Assembly (NCBI RefSeq): GCF_000002075.1
Contig: NW_004797402.1
Span: 1,142,733 to 1,206,732, forward strand
DNA: 64,000 bases
Direction: 5' to 3'
From: Aplysia californica
Lineage: Eukaryota > Mollusca > Gastropoda > Aplysiida > Aplysiidae
Under the pieces are notes generated by a model that was not told where the DNA came from, did not search any database, and saw only the letters and a program-made list of their open reading frames with translations. How positions within the stretch are numbered: position 1 is the first letter of the stretch; each line of letters starts with the position of its first letter. Made by a program: the position numbers and the translations under genes. Positions 13,301-22,956 of this stretch are shown here, in pieces.

Positions 13301-16300
13301 TCTTTACACACTGTAAGGATGAGTGAGTACTATTGTAACTAACTCTATATATACATACCAGGATGAGTCAGAACTGCTCAAACCTACTTCACCTTTATCA
13401 TTATCATCATTCCTAAAACAATATCGAGTCTTCCCTACCTGACAGGTTTACCCTCCAGACGTCGTTTTCCTTCCATTTGCATTCGAACTTTGACCAGGTC
13501 CGTTGGGCTAGAAATAAACTGACCCGCAGCACCAGCAAGAAGACCTGAGAGCGATGCTTTCCTGGAGAGAAGAGAAGTGAAAACATAGTTCAAAACTGTC
13601 CAAAACGGTCATCACCCATTGTCCAAGAGAAAAATGGTTGTTTTAGACAGGTGGACGTCTCAAATGGTATCATTGACAATTTTCACTCACGCAGCACGTG
13701 AGTGCACAACACTTATCCCCACGGACCAGGATACAGGTGCGGTACACGCTATATCACACCGTCGCCGATCGGCGTCTCGATGGGAAAAGGGATGGCCTTC
13801 TTACTGTCGCCAATCGGCATCCCCTGGGGGCATTGTGTTAAAATGTAGTCCAACCCGCTCTAATGGCCACCTGCATAAGACTATAACATGCTCTAATGGC
13901 CCACTGTATAAGACTATAATATGCTCTAACAGCCGCCCGTAGAAGACAGTCACCTGTGTAAGATAACAACATGTTTATCATTGAACCCAGTCGAACCTGC
14001 TCTCATAGCCACCTGTCCAAGACAATCACCTGTACAAGCTGCTACTTTCCATTTCCCATCTTGTGCTTTTTTTACATTAGAATGACACAGCGTAAAATGG
14101 CCACTTTTCTCCTCCACAATGGGTTGCTGTCTTAGACAATTTCGACAGGAAAAAAAATAATGGTGAAATGGTATGGGTTTAACACCCCTATCAACACTGT
14201 TAGGTTATTTAAAAGGCGGGACCTTCGAGTTTAACATCCATCTCCGAAAAGACCAAACCAAATAGGAAATTCTTGTAAAGTGCCTTTCCAAAGGACACAA
14301 TGTTGGACCAAGCTGAAGCTCGAACCCCCGAATCCGCAATCTCAGGATTACGAGTCTGGTAGCCTAACCACTAGGCCACCGACACCACACACAATTTCGA
14401 CTGCATATATATAGGGAGAAAGTGTAAGGAGGTCATTTGTACAGGTGATTGTCTTGGTCAGATGGCTATATATAAGAGCAGGATTGACTGTATTCAATGT
14501 TACACAGGTTATAGTCTTATACAGGTGGCCGTTAGGGCAGGCCAGTGTCTTATACAGGTGGCTGTTAAATCATTTTTTTTTTAGTACAGGTTTTACGGCG
14601 CTCGAAAGTGTATAAGGTCATACGAGCGCCACAAGATTAGAGGTGTTACAAGAGAGTAACAAACATAAAAAAGAAAAAGGGGAGATAAGGACGATAGATG
14701 TTCAATAGGAAAGAAGAAGCAAACCACACCAGAGCACCCGCCAACTACCCACTGTTCAGATCAGGTCTGACTGAAGAGTGATGATCTTACAGAGTAAATC
14801 AAATTGTTTATCTCAGTAACCTGTGAATACTAGTCAGACAACTCTAAATAATAGTTATGAAATTTAAAAAGTAACTTACATAAAAAAGATTTTAAAGAAA
14901 ATGAGCATTGAAAGCATAATTTTCTATTTTCTTCACAGTCAGCACATCAAGTGACCAGCTGGTGAGTTTTGAAAGTCAAAGGATAGTAAGTAAGTCGATT
15001 CAGTGTTTAAGGCCATTGGCCAACATCACATCATATAAAACACTCATTTGATAAATAGTTTCCATAATGAATAAAAGTCAGAGGATAGATAACATTATAT
15101 CATAGTTAACGCACACATCTGCAAAGAGTATAAGTCAACTTACCATAGAGGAAAGGTTCCATCAGGGTTCTTTTTGAAGACTCTCTCCCGTAATATTTCA
15201 TAAAAACTCATTCTGCAACCGGAGTAAACTGCGGAAAGAAGATAGAATACACACAGTTACCAAAATCAGGGAGAAAAATAACGTGGAAAAAACTAACAAG
15301 TTGAAAACATCAAATATATTATTCTTCCAAGTGACAGGCCCGCGTAGAATGTAAGTGATTCCTTCAACATTAATTGTGATAAGTGATTTCATCAATAGAA
15401 CTCCAATACTTAATAAATCTATGATTTAAGCAGTATCATGTCATTTTCTTAGCCCTTCTGATCACACATATTTTAGTGTCATATCATTTCAAATTCGTTT
15501 TCACTCTCGCATCAGAGCTGGTTACAGCACACTATCTTTGTGAAAGTAAATAAACATAAAAACTTTTTACAAGGCCCTTCTAATAAATCGACGGTGTCAT
15601 ATAACATATATGTGAAGCGAGCTGACAAAATGAGTTACTTCTCGCATTCAAACCTTAAGGAAATAGATACATTACGCTTACAGGTGAAGTTTTTTTCAAT
15701 TCATAAGTATGAAATAATAAAAGACAGATTATCGTTAAAGAATATGGCATCAATTTAAAAAATCTACGAATTTGACCCTAATGTCAATTTTTGGCCAATA
15801 TCTCCATTTGTGCATTGCGAGAAGTAACTCATTTTGTCAGCACGCCTCATATATGCTACGCCACGAGAAACAACCACCTGTCAACACAAAGTTATGCATT
15901 AAAATATTACAGCTGTGTTAAAACGTTTTTGATTCAGTCAAAAACTGTGGTCGTGTTGTGTCACTCACACTTGTTGCCATACATTCACGGATTATATAAA
16001 AATAATAATAATATAAAAGCTGAATGAAAGTATCTATTTAACCCTATCCGTACGTTGTGTTTTACTATCGTATCAATATGATGTGGAGAACTCTGTGCTC
16101 CCACTTTCCAAAGAGGAAATTTACTCGTTAATCCGATCCGTACGCTTTGCATAGCAGTCCGTCAAAATGATTTTTGGAGAAATACTGAACGTTTCAAAGA
16201 GATCTTCGTGCTAGAAGTATTCTAAAATGTGAAGAATACAACCCTGGGGGTACAAAATGACCCCAGGTGTACGGATAGGGTTAAATGCTTGGCAAATCAG

Positions 16301-19300
16301 TAAGTTCAACATTATTGAAAAGATAGAAAGTTTCCTCCTTATTTTGTTCTGATCACGTGAAGGTGAAATTATCCATGATGGTCACCCATTGTTCAGGAGA
16401 TAAGTGGTTGTCTTAAACAGGTGGACTTTTTGACAGTGTCATTGTAATACTGTAGACATCTTTTTTTGTAAGTCTTCTCCTCCGAAGCTGTGCTGTATAT
16501 TCATTCCATTGTATTTTCTTCTTCTTTTTTTTTATAGTAGAGGGTTTTACGGTGCTCGCAACTGCATAAGGTCATATGAGCGCCAAGGGGTGGGTGTCAA
16601 GAGAGAAGTCTTTACAGGGAATCAGACTTAGTCTGCTCACCTCTCTAGCTTCAACAGCACAAGGTCTGCTTCCACTATCAAGGCATCCCAAAATAGCAGG
16701 TCACAAGAGAGTGATAAACATACAAAAGAAGTAGAAGAAAATGACAATAGTAAGGATCAGGAAAGAAAAAGCAGCAGTTCCCTGTTGTAGATCAGGCATA
16801 GTTATGAGCGTGACATGAGTCAGCCCATGTACAATTCTACATGCTTGAATGAGAAATGTCCCCCCTTTGGGAATGGCCTAAAGATACTTCAGTCAGTGGC
16901 ACTGCCCCGGGGGTGGTATTTTCTTTATTTTAAAAAAAAAAAAAAAAAAAAGGATTTATCATATAACGTGACACTGTATGGTATGTATCTGTATAAAGAT
17001 TATATCAAGAGCAACGTGCGCAAGTCCAGACCTGCCTCCACCACAAGTCCAACAGCAGACTACCCGTGCCCACAATGTGGGCGAACCTTTCGAGCCCGAA
17101 TAGGACTAATCAGCCATCTCCGGACTCACAGTAACCGTCAACAGACCAATTTGTGAAGTCATGGTCATCTTCAAATGAGAAGGACGAACAACATATCAAG
17201 AGCTTTCCCAGTCTCTCAATAGTCATCATCAATACTGCATTGTATACTCACCTAGCAACTGACTAGAAGCTGATAACTAAAAATAACGGTCACTCCGAAA
17301 AACTTCGAAAGTCCTGACAAAAATTTACTTTTAAGCTCTCAATATTATGAGCATGTACTGAGGACATACCAACGTGTCTGTACAATGCCGGGGTTACTCC
17401 TTGCCATAATTTCCGCACACCTTCCTCCTTTGCTGTTAAGAGACAAAAACAGCCATTAGTAAAAAGACGTTTCTGGAACAAAATCATAAGCAAAATACCT
17501 GACATACACATACTTATGCAAATTAGTTTGGACTGCAATATTATGATAAAAGTAATAGTTCTATTTTCAAACCAGTGACATGATATGCAACACATACACA
17601 CAAATTCCAACAGAGAGCTGTTAACAAAATGACCATATAAAAAGAAAAAGCAACATTCATCCTTACACAGATGTGTGCTTTTTTATATTTCTTCTAAAAA
17701 TACATTCACATGAACGGTATCACTTTAATTTTCCAAACAGAGTGAAAATGGAAGAACTCTCTAAGAACACTGAATACTAATCAATCAATAGCTTTTCTAC
17801 TGATTCACTTGCCTGTAAAAAAATGTTGCAAATTAACTTCTAAGTCTGTAACAATTTAAAGAAACAGCACCAGTCTGGTCTTCTCACATGGTTAATCCTT
17901 CATCTCAATAAAGTTTATAAATGAGAAAGACAAATCACCATCTTCATTGCTTTTCTCACTCTTCCTGGATCAGGGTATAGCCGCCGACAAACTCTTTCTA
18001 TTTTTCCTTATCTTGGGCCAGCTTTCTGACATCGTTTCATGTCTTTCCACTTTTCTATTCATCATTCTCTGTGACTCTTTCCCAGGCTCCATATGGCCTC
18101 CTCTTGACCTGATCTTACCCTGGGATTCCAATCCAACGCATTAATTTTGTTGTCATACAGCTGCCTGGCTTCCTGAGGGTATGTCCAATCCATTACCACC
18201 GCGCTTTCCAACTTCATCTCCGACTGGGTTCAGTATGGCTCTCATCAAATACTTTTCCCTGTTAATGACTTTATCTGTCAATCTCATCCATAAAGACCCA
18301 CTCAAAAAAGAAGAACCATCCAGCATCTAAACAATCCTATAAAGATATAATGTTATATATGAGGGGGTGAGATGCAAAACCCGCTAAGCGAAATTTTAGA
18401 AAAAATCGAGATTTTTTTGCTTTTAAAAATGCACATTTTTACAGGCTATCAGATGCACAAAGTGTTTCCGGCCCAAACCCAACACATACTTCATAAAAGC
18501 CACCAAAAAATCTTTTAACTCATATATATTTGTGCGTATAGCAGCATTTAAAAGAGACGATTTTCTCAAAAGTGTTAAAATGAATGTAGCGGGTTTTTCA
18601 TCTCAGCCCCTCATATGGTCGCTTTTAAGCACAAGTGGGCTGTCCCGAAAAATGCTGTTTTGAGAAAATCAAAGATTAAGTTATTGCCTATTGTTCAGTT
18701 TCTTTACTTTAAAAGACAAGGAGAGTTTTATCTATAGCCAAACAAAATATACACACCAATGAAACCAAACTTCTATAGGCAGGGCAATGCCCACTTTTGG
18801 TACGTCAAAATTTCTGGAAACCCCCGAAATATGGGTTATAGCCCTCTCGTCCCTAAAAGCGACCTTATATATATAGTATAGATGTATTATACACATACCA
18901 ATCCCAGCAGCTGTGGCAAGCATGCCTCTGTGAGGACGCGAGTGAGACGACCCTTCTGCATGCTTCGACACTTCCCCTTGGATCTGTAAGCGTGTCTTTG
19001 TCAAATCCAGAGGGTATGTGACTGTCAGGTAAAAAAATAAACGCTTTTAAAAAGAAATTAAAAATAACGAATACACATTCAAACAGAGTTGGCAAAAATA
19101 AAGAAGTGCATTAGTATATATTCTCGAAATAAAAACTTTTAAAGATAACTGAAACTAAAAATGTGTGACCCATTAGTCTCTGCTAGTGCCTAAAACATCA
19201 TTTTGTTTTTCAAAATTGTTTTCTCTTAATTTTCTACACAATCCTTTGAACATGCAGTAAAATACACATTTTCTTTCTTTTTTTTTTTACAATTCAGTTA

Positions 19301-19900
19301 TTGAAACAGTGACCGTCGAGACACCACATTCTCACTAATTGAAGTCTTGCAGTGTTAGGTTCTGCTATCCAGAGAGAGCATATAAGTTATAAGAATAAAA
19401 ATTACAAATAAATAAATTATATTTTAAATATGAATTTTTACAAATATGTAAATAAGTAAACAGAATACACATGAAATAATTAGTAGATTAAAAAGTGACT
19501 GTGACAAGAGGGTTGAAGCACTTGCAATGTTCTTAGGTTCACCACAAATAAAAATTCGAAAATACAATATATATGATGTATGTTAGCAATAGTCAAGTAA
19601 AGCCTCAGGAAGAGCATGGGGTTCATTTGGTTTTCCCCCTTTTTTTTTGGGGGGGGGGGGGGTGCAGAAAGCAAATCACCTTAGCCAGCATGCCTCAGGA
19701 CTTTTAGAAGTTTAGAATCTAGTCTTGAGTAGTTGTTGTTTTTTTAAATTAAGTATTTCCCAGATGATAGGTTAAAAATCAATAATCAAGTATAGATTTA
19801 TAGATTTAGATCTAGAGGTCGTCTTACCAGATTCAGCGACAACTGCAGCTGTAGCAGAAAGAGTGTACTTGAAAGCAAAAGATTCATGATTCAAAGGCAT
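4285..19900 (-). CDS. SLC25A27: Mitochondrial uncoupling protein 4 (SLC25 carrier), complete, 10 exons
   Basis: Coding exons, in order: 19900-19828, 19021-18899, 17432-17370, 15228-15144, 13561-13439, 11405-11293, 9547-9463, 7043-6954, 5492-5390, 4356-4285 (TAG stop at 4287-4285). All junctions are GT-AG, phases agree, and the sum is 930 nt, giving 309 residues (human UCP4 has 323). The three carrier signatures are visible: PLDLTK (residues 28-33), PTDLVK (134-139) and PADVVK (235-240), each followed by an EG...W/YxG element ([30 protein letters not shown]). [36 protein letters not shown] and RIMNQP are typical of UCP4 rather than UCP1-3 or the UCP5 branch. The protein should be a six-helix inner-membrane transporter of the UCP group; its substrate is not settled. 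The start is the only ATG in frame in exon 1; the N-terminus is shorter than in mammals. Introns are filled with SINEs, MITEs and a large minisatellite. It lies head to head with the GRB2-like gene. Confidence 0.95.
4682..4914 (-). mobile_element. MITE1 (TTAA, piggyBac-like)
   Basis: TTAA/TTAT flanks; ends CCTATCCGTA and TACGGATAGGG. Between SLC25A27 exons 9 and 10. Confidence 0.9.
5390..5492 (-). CDS. SLC25A27: SLC25A27 exon 9
   Basis: 103 nt, acceptor TTGTTTCAG, donor GTGAGTAC. Encodes [19 protein letters not shown] and [15 protein letters not shown]. Confidence 0.95.
5552..5992 (+). mobile_element. MITE4
   Basis: Both ends intact; in SLC25A27 immediately upstream (gene sense) of exon 9. 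Confidence 0.9.
6128..6187 (+). mobile_element. 60-bp insertion made only of the SINE tail
   Basis: Exactly the shared tail (CGCACTCATATGACCTTACG ... CCGTAAAACCC), flanked by the 12-bp duplication AATATGCCGAAG at 6116-6127 and 6188-6199. An extreme 5' truncation from target-primed reverse transcription. Confidence 0.9.
6228..6590 (+). mobile_element. SINE-C, 5'-truncated
   Basis: Matches 38545-38896 closely, including the ATCTTCCGGTAGGAAAGAT block and the hairpin tail; the tRNA head is missing. Confidence 0.9.
6954..7043 (-). CDS. SLC25A27: SLC25A27 exon 8
   Basis: 90 nt, donor GTAAGTGC. Encodes [12 protein letters not shown] and the third signature [13 protein letters not shown]. Its acceptor TGTTTCAG is the first of many copies of the same string, because the intron minisatellite unit contains the acceptor. 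Confidence 0.95.
7044..8842 (-). repeat. Minisatellite built from the exon 8 splice acceptor of SLC25A27
   Basis: Starts at the exon 8 boundary with 25-bp units (ACTGAAACAGAACATATAGA plus five bases) and changes after about 7740 into a longer compound unit. The array is split by a MITE at 8386-8819 and resumes at about 8820-8842. Read on the gene strand, units carry TGTTTCAG or TGTTTCTG, i.e. the pyrimidine tract and often the AG of the true acceptor. Confidence 0.93.
8386..8819 (-). mobile_element. MITE4 inside the intron 7 minisatellite
   Basis: Both inverted ends present; minisatellite sequence lies on both sides. Confidence 0.92.
9244..9412 (+). mobile_element. MITE5, internally deleted
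   Basis: Inverted ends around GCTGACAAAATGAGTTACTT / AAGTAATTCATTTTGTCAGC; directly next to exon 7. Full length in the family is about 240 bp. Confidence 0.88.
9463..9547 (-). CDS. SLC25A27: SLC25A27 exon 7
   Basis: 85 nt, acceptor TTCTTCAG, donor GTATGATG. Encodes [15 protein letters not shown] and [13 protein letters not shown], matching the DLTTYDTVKH block of vertebrate UCP4. Confidence 0.94.
9627..9803 (-). mobile_element. SINE-A with 14-bp target duplication
   Basis: ACAAAATTACATCC at 9613-9626 and 9804-9817. This fixes both ends of the family: 5' GTGGG, 3' A/T-rich tail. Confidence 0.94.
10303..10482 (-). mobile_element. SINE-A
   Basis: Whole unit in SLC25A27 intron 6. Confidence 0.9.
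10671..11098 (+). mobile_element. MITE4
   Basis: Ends ATGTGAGGCAGCGTGGTG and the reverse TGTGGCAGGACGTGGTG. Confidence 0.92.
11293..11405 (-). CDS. SLC25A27: SLC25A27 exon 6
   Basis: 113 nt, acceptor ATCCTCAG, donor GTAGGTTG. Encodes [17 protein letters not shown] and [15 protein letters not shown], the end of the second carrier repeat. Confidence 0.95.
11631..11816 (-). mobile_element. SINE-A
   Basis: Diverged unit; possible duplication GGAAAAGAG at 11622-11630 and 11817-11825. Confidence 0.85.
12036..13133 (+). mobile_element. LINE fragment: reverse transcriptase, 5'-truncated
   Basis: One frame from about 12045 to 13131 reads [36 protein letters not shown], then [16 protein letters not shown] (the RT catalytic YADD), [21 protein letters not shown], and [16 protein letters not shown] near the C-terminus. 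Two stops interrupt it (about 12195 and 12748). It ends in TGATGATGA as RTE-type LINEs often do; the clade is not certain. It lies inside a tandem repeat in SLC25A27 intron 5. Confidence 0.9.
13137..13395. repeat. Degenerate tandem repeat, unit about 40-48 bp
   Basis: GGATGGG/GGATGAG...TTTATCTTTACATACTGTGA recurs about six times. A matching unit lies at 11920-11975 on the other side of the LINE fragment, so the LINE appears to have landed inside the array. Confidence 0.8.
13439..13561 (-). CDS. SLC25A27: SLC25A27 exon 5
   Basis: 123 nt, acceptor TCTCCAG, donor GTAGGG. Encodes helix 3 with the second signature [10 protein letters not shown] and the loop [13 protein letters not shown]. Confidence 0.95.
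13596..14570. repeat. Inverted repeat of the cacctgt/aagaca family, with SINE-D in the loop
   Basis: 13596-14135 carries repeated GGCCACCTGTNNAAGAC-type blocks; 14402-14570 carries the same in reverse (TCTTATACAGGTGGC). Other copies: 10118-10170, 16378-16440, 22588-22795, 43465-43505, 45660-45700. Confidence 0.7.
14147..14390 (-). mobile_element. SINE-D, tRNA-derived, with 11-bp target duplication
   Basis: ACAATTTCGAC at 14136-14146 and 14391-14401. The minus strand starts with an A box (TGGCCTAGTGG, about 14378) and B box (GGTTCGAGCTT, about 14320). Its 3' part contains GTTAAACCCATACC. Confidence 0.92.
14571..14752 (-). mobile_element. SINE-A with GCTC/GAGC-type hairpin
   Basis: Whole unit whose tail stem is the GC version. 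Confidence 0.9.
15144..15228 (-). CDS. SLC25A27: SLC25A27 exon 4
   Basis: 85 nt, acceptor TTCCGCAG, donor GTAAGTTG. Encodes [17 protein letters not shown] through DGTFPLW, the helix-2 end and the loop to helix 3. Confidence 0.94.
15610..15852 (-). mobile_element. MITE5
   Basis: Both ends present; in SLC25A27 intron 3. Confidence 0.9.
16042..16280 (+). mobile_element. MITE1 (TTAA, piggyBac-like)
   Basis: TTAA at 16038-16041 and 16281-16284; ends CCCTATCCGTACG and TGTACGGATAGGG. Confidence 0.93.
16521..16915 (-). mobile_element. SINE-B with target duplication
   Basis: 10-bp duplication GTATTTTCTT at 16511-16520 and 16916-16925. The minus strand starts CCACCCCCGGGGCAGTGCCA and ends with the shared hairpin tail. 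No clear pol III boxes. Confidence 0.92.
17005..17215 (+). mobile_element. Second LINE type: 3' end with C-terminal zinc finger
   Basis: The frame ending at 17156 reads [20 protein letters not shown] then [16 protein letters not shown], a C2H2 finger, then stop and a TCATGGTCATCTTC trailer. This finger-plus-trailer is the known end of some invertebrate non-LTR reverse-transcriptase proteins. The upstream part is absent. Confidence 0.75.
17370..17432 (-). CDS. SLC25A27: SLC25A27 exon 3
   Basis: 63 nt, acceptor TTAACAG, donor GTATGT. Encodes [12 protein letters not shown] then VTPALYRHV, the end of the first carrier repeat, almost identical to vertebrate UCP4 in the second half. Confidence 0.95.
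17938..18270 (-). mobile_element. Retroposed LINE-like 3' fragment
   Basis: Shares with 57275-57400 the blocks CAGGGTATAG/CAGGATATAG and CTTATCTTGGGCCAGCTTTC/CCTATCTTGGGCTAGTCGCT. Confidence 0.55.
18361..18612. mobile_element. MITE3, about 28-bp inverted repeats
   Basis: Ends GAGGGGGTGAGATGC... and the reverse of ...CATCTCAGCCCCTC, extending to CCGCTA/TAGCGG; flanked by ATAT on both sides. Confidence 0.9.
18617..18864 (+). mobile_element. MITE2 (GGTCGC family)
   Basis: Ends GGTCGCTTTTAAGCACA and the reverse GGTCGCTTTTAGGGACG; four bp from MITE3 and 34 bp from the exon 2 donor. Confidence 0.92.
18899..19021 (-). CDS. SLC25A27: SLC25A27 exon 2
   Basis: 123 nt between a TGACAG acceptor and a GTATGT donor. 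Encodes residues 25-65 with the first signature PLDLTKTR and the matrix loop before [15 protein letters not shown] (18617-18864) ends only 34 bp past the donor. Confidence 0.95.
19828..19900 (-). CDS. SLC25A27: SLC25A27 exon 1 (start)
   Basis: 73 nt, ATG at 19900-19898, encodes [12 protein letters not shown] through AAVVAES and ends in phase 1 before GTAAGAC. This is the amphipathic start of the first carrier helix. Confidence 0.88.
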
Positions 19901-21117
19901 TTTTCTCCAACTTCACAATGAAGCCAACATCCAAGGCTAACGCTTTCACTTTTGTTTTGTTGTTATTAATCTCTTATAAGGCAACGCTAAATATCTTAAA
20001 TGTTATCTGAATATGAAAATTGTTTCATGAGTGCAGTGGATCTACTAGACTTGAGCAGTGACTGCAGTGCAGAGAACTGAGTCACCCAGCTGAAAGTGTC
20101 TCAAACTTATACTTTCGTTAAAACTTTAGACTTTGACTTCTTTGGCCTAGGCCTGCCTCATTCAGAGAAGTAGAAGTCCGTCAAGCTCAGTGCGGGCTTT
20201 GAGACGTGTCCGTTAATAATAAAATCTGAGAAACGTGACAAAAAATTTGCCCCTCAAACGTGATGGGTGCAGCCTGCAGTCTCTCACTGTCCACCACAAG
20301 CCTACTTTCAGAATGCAATCAGCTGCGATTACTGAGAGCACGCGCGTGTACACACTCGCACTGTGTCACTCATGTGTGTAGTGCCACTAGTTGTGTAGTT
20401 CCGACCGCAACAACGCTGCGCAGCACTCGGCTTTACGGTGTCAGCATAAAAAACGTAGCCAGTTATAAAAGACGACCGCAGCATGAAATATCAATGTTGA
20501 AAAATAGAATGGGGCAGATGTCCAGCTGAAAGCAATAGAAACCATAATCAAAAGTTGCAGTAACGTATTTGTTTGGGTTTTTTTGCTCGAAAAGAAAAAA
20601 TAAGTTTAGGTCATTAAAAAGTGAGACTGATGGTTCAATTAGTAAGAGCGATTTTTTTGTCTTTTAAAAAGCTAATGCTGAGAAGTCTTTATTTAAACTA
20701 TCATCATCAAAGACAGGGGTATATAAAGCACGTGTTTCAATTCTAATATCTATAAGTACAACTATTATCATGGAGTTGTTTGTTGTTGGTTTATTTTTCT
20801 TTAGTCGACAGCTGGGCTAATTTTGTTTGTAATCGTGATGAAAAACGGAAGTAAGCACCGTGGGCCTTTCCGGCGTACTGGTACAGTCGTGTAACAGCAG
20901 AGTGTAACAGGAAGACAACACGAAAGGGGAGAGGAACGCGTAGAAACTGCGTAGACAAACTTGTTATGAGACACATTATTGCTTTTGTGTTCGTCGATGC
21001 GCGATTTTTCACAACTGCTGAGATACTCAAATTAATCGGCTGAATACAGCTATTTTTACTGGGTACGAATACTCCAGTCAAAGGTTTGGTACACGGCTTA
21101 CAAACTACGAACGAATC
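19901..21117. promoter_or_regulatory. Head-to-head gap: probable bidirectional promoter of SLC25A27 and GRB2
   Basis: 1217 bp separate the two divergent start codons. The stretch is nearly free of the repeats that fill the rest of the window and is richer in CpG around 20330-20420 and 20860-21010. TATA-like strings on the plus strand occur at 20464-20470 and about 20720-20728, but no transcription start can be fixed from sequence alone. An 89-codon frame at 20260-20529 has no recognisable domain and is taken as chance. Confidence 0.55.
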
Positions 21118-21195
21118 ATGGAAGCGGTAGCTCTATGGGACTTCACCGCAAATCAGCCTGATGAGATGAGCTTTCGGAGAGGAGACCGACTCTGT
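21118..21195 (+). CDS. GRB2: GRB2 exon 1 (start)
   Basis: 78 nt from ATG to a GTAAGTG donor, encoding MEAVALWDFTANQPDEMSF and RRGDRLC, the first half of the N-terminal SH3. Confidence 0.93.
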
Positions 21196-22924
21196 GTAAG
21201 TGTACAATGTTCTGTTTATAATAGCTCTTAGCAGCTTGTTTTAATCTTAATGTTCTGCCAAGTATATAAAGTCACTGAATTATCAATTTTACTGTTTCTG
21301 TGAATGTTGAGTTAAAGTATACATCCAGATGTGGAACAACTTCCTGGTCTAGATCTCTACTTCAAGTTTGATAAGACAAAGATAATATTATAGCCACTCC
21401 TTTCCACTAACTGGAGATTAGATTTTAAGTCTTAACCACTTAAATGGTCTTAACCCTTTGAGACGCGTGTCCCTGAGCCTGAAACACTTGTGCTTCAGAG
21501 CTCAGATTTTGGGTCAGTTGCTAGATAATCTAATAATTCTGTACTGTACACTTAGCACATAGAGACAGAGGTTGTGCTGGTTTTGTGCGTCTGGTGCTCA
21601 AACTCAAAATAATGTTATAGTTTTTTATGGACAAGAGTGCTCTCTCTCTCTCTCTACTCTAAATGGCTGAGAAGAACAGGCCTAATATGTGTGTTTTTCA
21701 GGTCAATGCCATTAAAATAAAAAGAACAAGCTTCTAATCTAATCCAATGTATTCTCTTCTCATTCTGAGAAATTCCAATTAATCAAATCTTCATGTCTTA
21801 TGATGTAGTTATTGAAGCGGATAGCCAGAGAAGGACAACTAAACGCCTTTGGCCGATATTTATAGTAATAGCCATCTTGTTTGACGTGTAAAAAAAAATA
21901 CTGAACTGTAAATAAAATTTTAGAATGCAGCTCCTAAAGTATTTTTGTTTGAGAAGAAACCAAAAGGTGCCCTACTGACATGCGTTCTCAACAGGTTTAG
22001 GTCAATAGGTCATAAGTATGGCTAGACTGGCAGGCTAAGGTACAGCTGGCCTTTTCATTTTGGAAATGATATATATATATAATATGGCAAAAAGAAACTG
22101 GTCAATGAAGTTTGTGTTTTATTTTTCTCTCTTCTCTTCAGGTTGTGAATATGGAGGAAGATGGCTGGTACAAAGCAGTGTTGGGGCCAAATTCGGGTTT
22201 TATTCCTGCTGCATATATCAAAATGGAACCTAATGAGTGAGTTGAAATAAAAATTCTCAAATGTTACCCTAGAAACCATAATTTAGAGCTCATTTTTTCT
22301 CTTTTACATTAGACAGTGTACCATGTGTGTGTTTGTGTGTGGATGGTGTGTGTATTTGTGAGTGTGTGTGTGATTTCTTTTGTGTGTGCATATGAGCAAA
22401 GATTAATTTTTGACAGTATGTAAAGTAAAGTATTATTCAATATTAATTCGTACGTACTAGAATCTATATAATGTAAAGCACCTCTAGATCTGTGTTCAGA
22501 TGGGAGTATTGGCTCTGTAATAATTATCAACATTATTATTAAATTGTTTTAGGCCAAGTCACTTCAGCTTTTCACCAGTATACAATCAAAGCTGCTCACT
22601 CTAACGGCCACCTGTCAAAGGCAGTCTCTGTGCAAAAGGCCACCTGTCAAAGGCAGTTACCTGTGCAAACAGCCACTTATTTTCTCCATTCAGTTTTTAG
22701 AAATATTATAACACTGTCAAAGACATCCATCTGTCTAAGACGACCCCTTTCTCCTCGACAATTTTCTTGGACAATTTCAAATTTCAACTGTGTATGAAAA
22801 ATAAACCTTGTACAACTTGTGGGCACATCTTGTTGAAAGACGAGGACCACTAGGTCATCGGAACAGCAAGCTGCTTTGTTTGTGTGAGATCAGTTACACA
22901 GCAAAAGTCTCCGGATTTTTTATA

Positions 22925-22956
<32 letters not shown>

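Noticed and set aside
20260-20529. 89-codon frame between the divergent genes
   Set aside because: No domain, no splice support, and it lies in the presumed promoter.
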